Source of the DNA: Panonychus citri
Taxonomy: Eukaryota > Arthropoda > Arachnida > Trombidiformes > Tetranychidae
NCBI RefSeq assembly: GCF_014898815.1
Contig: NW_026515516.1
Location: 1,240,001 to 1,304,000 of the forward strand
Length of the DNA stretch: 64,000 nt
Direction of reading: 5' to 3'
In this document: one piece after another, positions 1 to 9,482 of the stretch
How the letters are laid out: the number at the start of each line of letters is the position of its first letter
Position numbering within the stretch: the first letter of the stretch is position 1
Position numbers and translations under genes: made by a program
The notes under the pieces: model-generated
Told to the model about the DNA's origin: nothing
The model's input: the letters and a program-made list of their open reading frames with translations, nothing else
Databases searched by the model: none

Positions 1-187
1 ATCAATCCAATCCAATCAAATCCATATTTTAATTGTTATGTTTTTTTTATCCTTCGACACTATTAATCCATCCGGAGACAATAATTGAAAGAGAATTACA
101 TCAAAATTCATTCTGTTGTTAATTCGTGTTGAATAAATTTAACCGAATACGAATGACGGTAAATTATTGTTCTTCTCTCTCTCGCGA

Positions 188-661
188 TTACATTTGGGTC
201 GCATTTGTAGGGTACTGGTACCCGTTTTTTAAATATTTTAGCATTTCAGCCTTAGCCCGTTGTGAGTAATCGTTGAAATCCGATTGTTCCAAGCAAGTAA
301 AAGATCCAGCGACTCGTATAATCATCCGGTAGGTTGACCAAACCTCACGATCGGTCCACTCTCGTGTTCCGCTAGTACGAGATCTATTGATTCCTATAAC
401 GAGTTCATTCTCCTCCTGTTCATCATCATCAAGCGGACGGCAAAAATAACCAAAAAATATACATTTGCCAATCATTTGGTTCTCTTATCATGTCCACTTT
501 CTGAAAATATAAAAGAAAATTCAATTATTAAACTTCAATACTTAGGTTTTGTCAGAATTTTGATTGTATCTTACATTTTCCTCCGGTTTCGATTTATCTT
601 CAAGTTTGATGTCATTCACACCACAAGCCATTTCCTCCGTGTCTTTAGAGTTACTATTCAT
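188..661 (-). pseudogene. Unknown small protein family, copy A, frameshifted
   Basis: This is one of three paralogous copies in the window; the others are at 4731-5060 and 6319-6756. Exon 1 runs 661 to 575 and encodes a start resembling MNSNSKDTEEMACGV. A GT donor leads to exon 2, which starts at 500 after a TTTTCAG acceptor. In exon 2 the stretch after QMY is two bases shorter than in the other copies, so the frame shifts and meets stops. The downstream part (188-475) stays open in the correct family frame and keeps the motif REWTDREVWSTYRMI. I recognise no domain. The family has acidic and aromatic residues, no signal peptide and no membrane segment. It is probably a decayed duplicate unless the indel is a sequence error. 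Confidence 0.6.
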
Positions 662-1095
662 GTTGATCGAGACCCGTGGTCACTAGAAGAGAAAAGTAGT
701 AAAAGGTGAACAGGATTATAAATTGGTGTTAATGAAAAATGAAAAATGTCTACAACTGAATTAAATGTCCTCTTATCACAATTTACAAGTCACAATATTC
801 ACATAAAACACAATCAATCACAGTGATGCCTTTCAAAATGACCCATCGTGGTGACAGCCATTCATAGAGCGGGTCATTCGAAAGGATTGAAATCAATCAA
901 TTATTTTGAGTTCGGTCATTGGGTGAGTCGAATCGACGATCGGCTCAGTCGCTCTTTCGGCTTGAGACAAAAACGCCTTTCGTTTTGTAAACAAATTGGA
1001 AACAATTTAATTCCAACTTGTTTATTTTTGTTAATTGTCATTGTTTTGGTTTTGTTTCTTTTTCTATTTTAATTAAGTTACAATCGTCATTAAAT
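662..1095. other. Spacer between small gene copy A and RagA relic
   Basis: AT-rich spacer. The part around 1010-1095 matches 7320-7409 upstream of the second RagA relic and is probably the old RagA promoter and 5' UTR. No supported gene is seen. Confidence 0.5.
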
Positions 1096-1545
1096 ATGAA
1101 GAAAAAGGTAAGTGATTGTTATTTTCGTTTTCTCTGATTGATTGGGTTACCTTTGAGTTTATTTGGTCTTTTCTTTTTTCCTTTTCATCTTCTCTCAGGT
1201 ACTTCTTATGGGTAAAAGTGGTGCTGGAAAAACCTCCATGAGATCAATCATGGTGGTCAAGAGGCCTTCATGGAAAGTTTTTTCGCCTCACAGAGACAAT
1301 TTTGCTTGGAAGCCATTCTACAAAATTCTCCAGAAGCTGAAGTTTTCTGTCTAATACATAAAATGGATCTCATACCCGAAAAGAGAAACAGAGATTTGGT
1401 AACAATCGCTTTCTCGGTAAAATCTTAGTTATGATCGCACTGGTTTAGCTTAAGCCTTAAGACTTGAAAGTAGATGCTTTGGAACCTTCATTCGGGATGA
1501 AACTATGTTCAAAGCTTGGTCGAAAATCGGTTATATTATTTTCCA
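1096..1545 (+). pseudogene. RagA-type Rag GTPase relic, copy A
   Basis: RagA/B GTPases form heterodimers with RagC/D and recruit TORC1 to lysosomes in response to amino acids. Exon 1 (1096-1107) encodes MKKK. The intron is 1108-1198, and exon 2 opens with [17 protein letters not shown], the G1/P-loop of the family. The central GTPase part is missing. Downstream in a different frame is [20 protein letters not shown], which includes the G4-like HKMD motif, and after a further gap a stretch resembling RDETMFKAWSKI. Internal deletions, frameshifts and the missing C-terminal Rag domain make this a relic. A working parent gene should exist outside the window. Confidence 0.88.
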
Positions 1546-2119
1546 TCAAACTGTTAATTCACTTTGATTCAGTTATAACTTTCATCGTCTACACTCAACT
1601 ACAAATGTAATTTTGTTTTCTCTCTGTGTTTTAATTGTGATTAGAGTTACTAGTTTACTCTAATAATTAACATCTTAATTTTCATTGTGATTGTATCAAC
1701 ATTTGGATCTGTCAACAAACAACTTTAATTTTTGGATTGATTTTTGTTCCCATTTTTTAAAAATCATTCAAATTATACAAGATAAGTTCATTTAACCATT
1801 TTAATATATTAATTTATAACAATGTAATCAAATGTAATATTTACAATTTACCTCTTCCAATCTTTACCATTTAAATTGATTATCATCAATCAACTAATCA
1901 ATTTCATTAGAAAAATAAATTGTAACTTTTTTTTCACCCAAAAGTTTCAAGTCTTTCCTTAATTTCACCCACTCGAATGTCCAATCAATGTCCAAAGCGT
2001 TTTCGTTCATCGGCTTTCTAATCATCGATCAATATTAGTGTACAATCTTGTAATTAATAAACTTTGATATTTAAAAGTTCATCTTAACCAGTTAATCGGG
2101 ACAGGTGATTTAGGACATT
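1546..2119. other. RagA relic 3' flank and spacer
   Basis: AT-rich DNA with a landmark string (GTGATTAGAGTTACTAG) that recurs near 4036 and 8006, so a third partial copy of this flank exists at about 4030-4360. No gene is seen. Confidence 0.5.
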
Positions 2120-2653
2120 TTATAGCTCATCTTTTTTATTGGGACTAAATTTTCCCCAGTAGGGTTTATTTTCAATAGTAACAGAATCACAGAATTCCTG
2201 GTCAATCAAAAAATCTTTAGCATCCCAAGCTTGTGCACCATCTTTGAACATGAAGATTGCCCGGTTATCCTCAATGATAAATCTTTCCGCTAAAATGTGG
2301 TTGTTCATCAAACTGGTTTGCCATAGAGATGTAACTTGGTCTGTTTCCGGGCGAGTTTCTTTACCATATACGTTCACAAAAACCATCAAAGATTTACCTT
2401 TTTTTGATGCTTTCAAAACATCTTCCGGGTTATTAAAGTTGAATGCGGAAAAATCAACCTTAGGTGGTTCTCTTTTCCACTCTGGCACTTCATCTGGTTC
2501 CAAAGGGTCATCTTTCTCTTCCCATTGCTCAAAAATCTTTTCAATATCTACATCATTATAATCACGAAGGTCTTTCTTTACCTTCAGTCCTATTAACTGA
2601 ATAAAATTGAAAATTAATTAGAAAATAACAATTAAACACTTATTTGGCTCCAT
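2120..2653 (-). pseudogene. boca: MESD/boca-like LDL-receptor chaperone, copy A, broken 5' end
   Basis: MESD (Boca in flies) is an ER chaperone needed for folding and export of LDL-receptor-family proteins. The 3' part is open and matches the family: DYNDVDIEKIFEQWEEKDDP, then KKGKSLMVFV, SLWQTSLMNNH, AIFMFKDGAQAWDAKDFL, and a C-terminal KDEL retention signal. The initiator at 2653 begins MEPNKCLIVIF but meets a stop at once. Copy C (8624-9165) has longer T runs here that keep the signal peptide open. At least three indels separate the two copies in the first 80 bases. Either copy A has lost its signal peptide, or homopolymer errors affect the assembly. Confidence 0.8.
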
Positions 2654-3442
2654 TTGAAACGATGTAAACAAAGTAAAGAAAATCAGTTTGTTGATTAATC
2701 GCACGGTTTTTTCACCATCTGGTTGCATTATACATTATTCTTCAGGAATCCTGAAGATTGCCTGAAGGTAACACTGACTAATCGTTCAGTTTACAAGAAT
2801 TTTACTTTTTTTGTATTGTTAGTTAGATCTGTGTGAGTTTTGTTTCATTTCATTAGTTTAAATTCATTAGTTTAATTTCATTAGTTTAATATCATGTTTG
2901 ATAAAGTTGAATTGGGTGCCGTTTGTTTGAAGGTCCAAAGATAGTTTGACTCATTAGGTTTGTCATAAAGAAAAGGAGGAAATAAAAAAATTTAGAATTT
3001 CAATCTTTTCAAAAATATAAGTTTGAGATAGATTAAGTTGCATCAAATTAACAAAACTTACCAATAAACAAAATGGTTGAAGTTGACAATAATAGTTTAG
3101 GTTAACAAAGAAAACAACTAAAGTAACTGTTGAACTATCATAATTTTAATCAACGATCCTTGTGATGAGATGAACATTAACACAAATTAAATTAAAATTC
3201 ACAGGTAATTAATTAAATTAAAATTCATCAGGAAAAAAGTTAACCTTTCCAAACAAAACGGTGGTTTCATTTAGTTTACTCTTCGATAGATGGAGACACG
3301 TTTATGTTTGAAATGAACAAAATTAAAAATTGGAAAATTTTTGTTCTTTAATATATTTAAATGCTTTGATTATCAATTAAATTGATTGAAATTATGACAA
3401 AAAAAAACTTTAAAACGTAATTAAGATTAATGAGATTATTGG
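2654..3442. other. Spacer between boca relic and terminal acyltransferase exon copy
   Basis: AT-rich DNA with short direct repeats (ATTCATTAGTTTAA near 2860-2890, AATTAAATTAAAATTCA near 3185-3225). Most of 2720-3240 has no counterpart in the right arm, so it was inserted here or lost there. No gene is seen. Confidence 0.45.
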
Positions 3443-3900
3443 TTAATCCTTTTTATTGGATTTAAAGTGTTCATCATTTGTGTTGTTTGTTCCTGTTGTT
3501 GTGTTTGCGGTTGATTGTTTACTGTTTCGAGGTTTAATGAATAATTTCATTAAATTAACTGATGGAGCTTCAAACAGGATGAAAACAAGATATCCAAGGA
3601 TGAGACACATAACGAAAATGTAAGCAACTCTCATCCCCTAGAAAAATAATGGTGAAAGAAAAATGGAGATTTTCAGATTAATTTCAGCCTTAAACCGCTA
3701 ATCGAGACAATCAAAGAAAGAGAAAGTTTTGTCAATCAATCTTACAATAAATAATCTAAAGGGTGTTTCGGTTAAAAACCTACCTTAAGGTCGAGAGGAA
3801 AAAATTTAATCGAACCATTTGGTTGGTGATAAAGAAGAGATAAAGATGATGAAAATGATAAGATGCAAATGATGATGAAGGAAAACAAAGATTTAATCAT
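3443..3900 (-). CDS. Possible chimeric two-exon gene: new signal-peptide exon plus copied last acyltransferase exon
   Basis: The downstream exon (3637-3443) is a nearly exact copy of the last exon of the acyltransferase gene at 9483-12792. It contains one membrane segment (MRVAYIFVMCLILGYLVFIL) followed by an Asn/Thr-rich tail ending KSNKKD. Upstream, 3900-3784 is an open exon that starts with ATG and encodes a convincing signal peptide (MIKSLFSFIIICILSF). It ends in a good donor (AAG|GTAGGT). The acceptor TTTTTCTAG|GGG joins in phase across a 146-base intron and gives about 103 residues. Translation of the copied exon is intact. Whether it is expressed is unknown; it could simply be an exon stranded by the duplication. 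Confidence 0.4.
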
Positions 3901-4730
3901 TGGCTAATCTAATTTAAGCCACACCAGTGCGATCATAACTAAGTTAAATAACTAACATAACTATGTTACCAGAATATCTTTCTCAGAAAGTAAATGTTTT
4001 ATACTTTAATCACTCACCTTTATCAATCAATTTGTGATTAGAGTTACTATTTAACTCTAATAATCAATATCTTAATTATGTAGTTTAATTGTCTTAATAT
4101 TGATCTTAATTGTGATCAAATATTTTTTCTATTCAGTGTAAATATTTTCATGTTCATTTAAATTTCTCTTACCTTTTAATTGTAAATTATTTTCTTAATT
4201 TGTCATCAATCTTAATGGTCATTGTGATTGTATCAACATTTGGATCTTTCAACAATCAAATTCAATTTTTTGATTAATTTTTGTTTCCATTTGTTTACAA
4301 ATCATTCAAATTATACAAGATAAATTCATTTAATCATTTTAATATATTAATCAAATGATCATGACGATGAATCAAATCAATGAAAGTAAATGTTTTATAC
4401 TTTAATCGCTCACCTTTATCCGGAAAATCACCTTAACCAACCAATCGATTAACCTTGACTTAAATCTTTTACCAAAGAAAATTGGACAAGCAACTAAATC
4501 AATCCAATCAAATCAAATCAAATCCATATTTTAATTGTTGTTTTCTTATCCTTCGACACTATTAATCCATACAGAGACAATAATTGAAAGGGAATTACAT
4601 CAAAATTCATTCTATTAATTCTTGTTAAATAAATTTAACCGAATACGAATGACGGTAAATTATTGACCTTTTTTTTCTCTCTCGATTACATTTGGATCTT
4701 ATTGGTAGGGTACTGGTATTTGCTTTTTAA
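3901..4730. other. Third partial copy of RagA 3' flank plus spacer
   Basis: The section 4030-4360 matches 1630-1820 and 7995-8310. From about 4420 onward it matches the leader of the right arm (about 6045), including ACCAAAGAAAATTGGACAAG. The locus has therefore been rearranged more than once. No gene is seen. Confidence 0.55.
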
Positions 4731-5060
4731 TTATTGTGGCATTTCAGCCTTAGCCCGTTGTGAGTAATCGTTGAAATCCGATTGTTCCAAGCAAGTAAAA
4801 GATCCAGCGACTCGTGTAATCATCCGGTAGGTTGACCAAACCTCACGATCGGTCCACTCTCGTGTTCCGCTAGTACGAGATCTATTGATTCCTATAACGA
4901 GTTCATTCTGCTCCTGTTCATTGTCATCAAGTGGACGGCAAAAATAACCAAAAAATAAATACATTTGCCAATTATTTGGTTCTCTTATCATGTCCACTTT
5001 ATCTTCAAGTTTGATGTCATTCACACCACAAGCCATTTCCGCCGTGTCGTTTTTATTCAT
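4731..5060 (-). CDS. Unknown small protein family, copy B, intronless
   Basis: Single open frame of 109 residues starting MNKNDTAEMACGVND. It is homologous to copy C (6319-6756) and to relic copy A, with the shared core REWTDREVWSTYRMITRVAG. The intron of the other copies is absent, together with 21 bases of upstream exon. The breakpoints share AAA, which fits a microhomology deletion and not retroposition, because the flanks remain homologous. The C-terminus is shorter (ends AEMPQ) because a sequence change brings an earlier stop. I do not recognise a domain. Whether this copy makes protein is unclear. Confidence 0.5.
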   Translation of the reverse strand: MNKNDTAEMACGVNDIKLEDKVDMIREPNNWQMYLFFGYFCRPLDDNEQEQNELVIGINRSRTSGTREWTDREVWSTYRMITRVAGSFTCLEQSDFNDYSQRAKAEMPQ

Positions 5061-5428
5061 GTTGATCGAGACCCGTGGTCACTAGAGGAGAAAAGTAGTA
5101 AAAGATGAACAGGATTATTACAGTGTGACTGTGATAGTCATCACTAAGAAGTGATGAGTGGTGAAATTGGTGACAATTGAGTAAAAGCATTGGGGTTTCT
5201 TCAAACGGGAAACACTGTAAACTTGTATTGGTGTTAATGAAAAATGTCGACAATTGAATCAAATTGTCATCTTACCACAATATTAATTATTCAGTTAAAT
5301 TAAAAAAGACAAGAAAAATATACTAACAAATTTTGTGAATCCAAAGAGAGAGAATGAAACTTGGTCAACTGAAGCTAAAAGATAATGTGGTTTCAGAAAC
5401 TAAAATGGTGTCAACTACTAGTTAACAA

Positions 5429-5699
5429 TAGTGATGTTTGTGATCATCGAAATCATCGATTATCATCGATGATCGTCGAAAATTTCGATGTCGATGATTT
5501 AAAATTAAACATCGATTTTTTAGCCTCTTTCTTTTTCTACTGAACTTTTCCCTCGCATCGTAATTTCCCCTCTTTTCTATTTCTCTTTCTTTTTCCTCTG
5601 TCTTTTTCTCTTTCGACCAAATATCGATGATCATCGATTTTGGTAAAAATTATTGCATCACAATCGATTATTGGCAAATCCAATAATCGCACATCACTA
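5429..5699. mobile_element. hAT-like MITE
   Basis: A 271-base element bounded by short inverted ends, TAGTGATGT at the left and ACATCACTA at the right. It is flanked by an imperfect 8-base target duplication, GTTAACAA (5421-5428) and GTTGACAA (5700-5707), with seven of eight bases equal. Subterminal regions are rich in ATCGAT-type palindromes (ATCATCGATTATCATCGATG and a matching copy near 5625). The 8-base duplication and TAGTG-type ends are typical of hAT-superfamily non-autonomous elements. There is no transposase. Confidence 0.65.
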
Positions 5700-5765
5700 G
5701 TTGACAACTAGAATAAAGAATCTTTATAGTGATGTTCCGATATAATATCATACTCGATATTTTTC

Positions 5766-6038
5766 GGTAAGACTCAAGATATGTCCGTCAGCTCGATATT
5801 TTCAATTTTCAGCTGATTTTTTTCTCGGCTTAAGGTTCGGTTTGATTGTCTTATGCCCTCCGGGCCTTTCTTTGGTCATAGTGACCCTTATTAGCGAAGA
5901 CCTAACCTAACCTAATTTAAACAAACACAATTAACTGAACAATTAAGTCCATTTTCATATGTAGCTTAAACTTTAAGCCGAAAAAAAATCAGCTCAAAGT
6001 TAAAATATCGAGCTAACGGACATATCTTGAGTCTTACC
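5766..6038. mobile_element. MITE with long terminal inverted repeats
   Basis: A 273-base element whose first roughly 68 bases (starting GGTAAGACTCAAGATATGTC) are repeated inverted at 5971-6038 (ending GACATATCTTGAGTCTTACC) with a few mismatches. The right-hand repeat has CGGACATATC where the left has GATATGTCCG. The interior holds CCTAACCTAACCTAA near 5904. No coding capacity is visible. I could not identify a clear target duplication, so the superfamily is unassigned. It lies just left of the second duplication arm. Confidence 0.72.
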
Positions 6039-6318
6039 CAAATGTCCAGGCAAATCACCTTAATCAACCAATAGATTAACAAAATCTATTATTAACTTGA
6101 CCTAAATCTTTTACCAAAGAAAATTGGACAAGCAACTAAATCAATCCAATCAAATCAAATTCATATTTTAATTGTTATGTCTTTTCAGCCTTCGACACTA
6201 TTAATCCATCCGGAGACAATAATTGAAAGAGAATTACATCAAAATTCTCTCTATTAATTCTTGTTAAATAAATTTAACCGAATACGAATGAAGGTAAATT
6301 ATTGGCATTCTCTCGCGA

Positions 6319-6756
6319 TTACATTTGGATCTTATTGGTAGAGCACTGGTATTGTTGTATTTCAGCCTCAGCCCGTTGTGAGTAATCGTTGAAATCCGAT
6401 TTTTCCAAGTAAGCAAAAGATCCAGCGGCTCGTATAATCATCCGGTAGGTTGACCAAACCTCACAGTCGGTCCATTCTCGTACTCCACTTGTACGATTTC
6501 TATTGATAAGTCCAACGAGATCATGCCGCTGTTCACTCTTATCAGGCGCACGGCAAAAATGACCATAGAAAATATACATTTGGACATCATTTGGTTCTCT
6601 TATCACGTCCACTTTCTGAAAATATAAAAGAAAATTCAATACATATGTTGTGTCGCAATTTTGATTGTATCTTACATTTCCTTCCGGTTCCGATTTATCT
6701 TCAAGTTTGATGCTATTCACACCACAAGCCATTTTCTCCGTGTCGTTACTATTCAT
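6319..6756 (-). CDS. Unknown small protein family, copy C
   Basis: Two exons: 6756-6676 (81 bases) and 6615-6319 (297 bases). They are joined in phase across a 60-base intron with GTAAGATA donor and TATATTTTCAG acceptor, giving 125 residues. The intron happens to be free of stops in frame, so a 145-residue retained-intron product is also possible. The sequence starts MNSNDTEKMACGVNSIKLED and keeps the family core REWTDCEVWSTYRMI. No signal peptide, membrane segment or known domain is seen. This is the only copy with both the two-exon structure and an uninterrupted frame, so it is the best candidate for the working member. Confidence 0.6.
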   Translation of the reverse strand: MNSNDTEKMACGVNSIKLEDKSEPEGNVRYNQNCDTTYVLNFLLYFQKVDVIREPNDVQMYIFYGHFCRAPDKSEQRHDLVGLINRNRTSGVREWTDCEVWSTYRMIIRAAGSFAYLEKSDFNDYSQRAEAEIQQYQCSTNKIQM

Positions 6757-7409
6757 GTTGATCGAGACCCGTGGTCACTGCAAGAGAAAAGTAGTAAAAG
6801 GTGAACAGGATTATAAATCGGTGTTAATGAAAAACTTTTGGTCGAATTGGTTGAAGCTTTTGAAAGCTACAATTATAAGGTATTTCTCAGGTCAAAGTTG
6901 CACATGTGGTATGTTGCATATTTTAACGAGTAATATTATCGATACTTGTTTTCAATATTACTCGATACTATGAACTATCAGTAAGGCACTGAAAGTTTTT
7001 GACTCAGAAAATGAAAATTGAGTATGTAGAAATTTCACCAAATAGAATCAGAATAATCAAAAATATTAATACTGTTCAATACCCACGGTATTGTTGATAC
7101 TTGTATCAAGAAGTATTGAAAATATTATCGATACTGTAACAAGAATACGTTCAATCAATACTTTCTATCATTTCAACAGATGTTTTGAAACTAAAATGGT
7201 GTCAACAAAACTCTTGAAAGAATATTGGCGATATTATCGATGTCGATTGATAATATCGATATTTTGAGCTAAGACGATACGAGCGTTTGTCTCAACCAAA
7301 GGGAATCCAATGGAATTAAATTGTTTCCAATTTGTTTATTTTTGTTAATTGTCATTGTTTTGGTTATGTTTCTTTTTCTATTTTAATTAAGTAAAAATCG
7401 TCATTAAAT
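6757..7409. other. Spacer with a repeat-rich insertion
   Basis: Between about 6835 and 7300 this arm has several hundred bases that copy A lacks. The insert contains repeated and partly inverted strings such as AATATTATCGATACT and ACTCGATACTA near 6930-7150 and 7240. It may be another non-autonomous transposon, but I could not delimit its ends. No gene is seen. Confidence 0.4.
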
Positions 7410-7890
7410 ATGAAGAAAAAGGTAAGTGATTGTTATTTTCGTTTTCTCTGATTGATTGGGTTACCTTTGAGTTTTTTTTCTGTTTTCCTTTTCATCTTCT
7501 CTCAGGTACTTCTTATGGGTAAAAGTGGAGCTGGAAAAACTCCATGAGATCAATCATGGTGGTCAAGAGGCCTTCATGGAAAGTTTTTCGCCTCACAGAG
7601 AGCAATATTTTTCGAAATGTTGAACTTTTGATTTACGTTTTTGATGTTGAATCAAGAAAATTGGAAAGAGATATTGACTATTTCAAATCTTTCTTGGAAG
7701 CATTCTACAAAATTCTCCAGAAGCTAAAGTTTTCTGTTTAATACATAAAATGGATCTCATACCCGAAAAGAGAAACGAGATTTGGTAACAATTGCTTTTT
7801 CGGTAACATCTTAGTCATGATCGCACTAGTGTGGCTTAAGCCTTAAGACTTGAAGTAGATGCTTTCGAGCCTCCATTCGGGATGAAACTC
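7410..7890 (+). pseudogene. RagA-type Rag GTPase relic, copy B
   Basis: Same structure as the relic at 1096. Exon 1 (7410-7421) encodes MKKK, and after the intron exon 2 (from 7506) encodes [11 protein letters not shown]. One base is then missing relative to copy A, which breaks the frame within the P-loop threonine/serine region. This copy retains a stretch lost from copy [21 protein letters not shown], a RagA hallmark around the G3-G4 interval. It then shifts frame again before the segment that in copy A reads [17 protein letters not shown]. The two relics decayed independently after duplication from an already damaged parent, because both share the same large central deletion after the P-loop. 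Confidence 0.88.
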
Positions 7891-8623
7891 TGTACAAAGA
7901 TTGGTCAAACTGTTAATTCACTTTGATTCAGTTATAACTTTCATCGTCTACACTCAACTACAAATGTATTAATAATTTTCTCTCTCTCTCTCTGTGTTTT
8001 AATTGTGATTAGAGTTACTAGTTAACTCTAATAACCAATATCTTAATAAATGTAGTTTAATTGTGATCAAATATTTTCTCTATTCAGTGTAAATATTTTC
8101 ATGTCCATTTAAATTTCTCTTACCTTTTTATTGTAAATTATTTTCTTAATTTGTCATCAACTTCTTAATCAACATAATCAACATCTTAATTTTCATTGTG
8201 ATTTTATCAACATTTTGATCTGTCAATAATCAAATTCAATTTTTGTATTAATTTTTGTTCCCATTTGTTTACAAATCATTCCAATTATACACATTTAATC
8301 ATTTTAATATATTAATTTATAACAATGTAATCAAATGTAATATTTACAATTAACCTCTTTCAATCTTTACCATTTAAATTGTTTATCATCAATCAACTAA
8401 TCAATTTCATAAGAAAATAAATTGTAACTTTTTTCTTCTGCGCAAAAGTTTCAAGTCTTTCCTTAATTTCACCCACTCGAATGTCCAATCAAATGTCCAA
8501 AGCGTTTTCGTTTATCAGCTTTCTGATCATCGATCAATATTAGTGTTCAATCTTGTAATTAATAATTTTTGATATTTAAAAGTTCATCTTAACCAGTTAA
8601 TCGGACAGGTGATTTAGGACATT
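7891..8623. other. RagA relic 3' flank
   Basis: AT-rich flank homologous to 1546-2119 and in part to 4030-4360. It contains a (CT)n run near 7979-7993. No gene is seen. Confidence 0.5.
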
Positions 8624-9165
8624 TTATAGCTCATCTTTTTTATTGGGACTAAATTTTCCCCAGTAGGGTTTATTTTCAATAGTAACAGAATCACAGAATT
8701 CCTGGTCAATCAAAAAATCTTTAGCATCCCAAGCTTGTGCACCATCTTTGAACATGAAGATTGTCCGGTTATCATCGATGATGAATCTGTCAGCTATAAT
8801 GTGGTTGTTCATCAAACTGGTTTGCCATAGAGATGTTACTTTTTCCGTTTCCGGGCGAGTTTTTTTATCATAAACAGCGACAAAAACCATCAAAGTTTTA
8901 CCTTTTTTTGATGCTTTCAAAACATCTTCATGATTGTTAAAGTTGAATGAAGAAAAGTCAACCTTAGGTGGTTCTCTTTTCCACTCTGGTAACTCATCTG
9001 GTTCCAAAGGGTCATCTTTCTCTTCCCATTGCTCGAAAATTTTTCAATATCTGAATCATTATAATCACGAAGGTCTTTCTTATTACCTTCAGTCACACTA
9101 ATAACGCCGAATAAAATTGAAAAATTAATTAGAAAAATAACAATTAAACACTTATTTGGCTCCAT
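8624..9165 (-). pseudogene. boca: MESD/boca-like LDL-receptor chaperone, copy C, one-base frameshift
   Basis: The gene starts at 9165 with MEPNKCLIVIFLINFSILFG, a good signal peptide, then EGNKKDLRDYNDSDIEK. At about 9042-9052 it has one base fewer than copy A, so the frame slips after DIEKF. The body continues in the other frame from DP(L)EPDELPEWKREPPK to the end. It carries the MESD core (KKGKTLMVFVAV, SLWQTSLMNNH, TIFMFKDGAQAWDAKDFL) and the ER-retention tail KDEL. Length with the shift repaired would be usual for an arthropod MESD without the long lysine-rich tail of vertebrates. The single indel sits in an A/T run, so an assembly error is a real alternative to a pseudogene. Confidence 0.8.
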
Positions 9166-9482
9166 TTGAAAACGATGTAAACAAAGTAAAAGAAAATCAG
9201 TTTGTTGATTAATCGCACGGTGGTTTTCATTTAGTTTACTCTTCGATAGATGGAGACACGTTCATGTGAATTGAAATGAACAAAAATCGGAAATTAAAAA
9301 ATTGGAAAATTTTTTGTTCTTTTAATTGTTATTTAAATGCTTTGATTATCAATTAAATTGATTGAAATTATGACAAAAAAACTTTATAATTTGATATTAA
9401 TTAAAGTGAATACTTTTGATGATAATTCGGTTCTTTTTACTTTGATAAAACTCATCGTAATTAAGATTAATGAGATTGTTGG
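9166..9482. other. Spacer between boca copy C and acyltransferase 3' end
   Basis: AT-rich intergenic DNA. The two flanking genes are on the same strand, so this holds the boca promoter side and is 3' to the acyltransferase gene. Nothing else is recognised. Confidence 0.45.

Larger units (their letters stand above)
1..3700. repeat. Left arm of tandem segmental duplication
   Basis: This block matches 6115-9722 in the same order and orientation: unknown small gene, RagA relic, boca relic, then the last acyltransferase exon. Long stretches are near-identical by eye and are broken by small indels. The RagA intron is present in both arms, so the copying was at DNA level and not through mRNA. The window starts inside this arm. 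Near 3686 the homology switches from the last acyltransferase intron to the intron near 11222-11272, so this arm carries an internal deletion. Confidence 0.85.
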
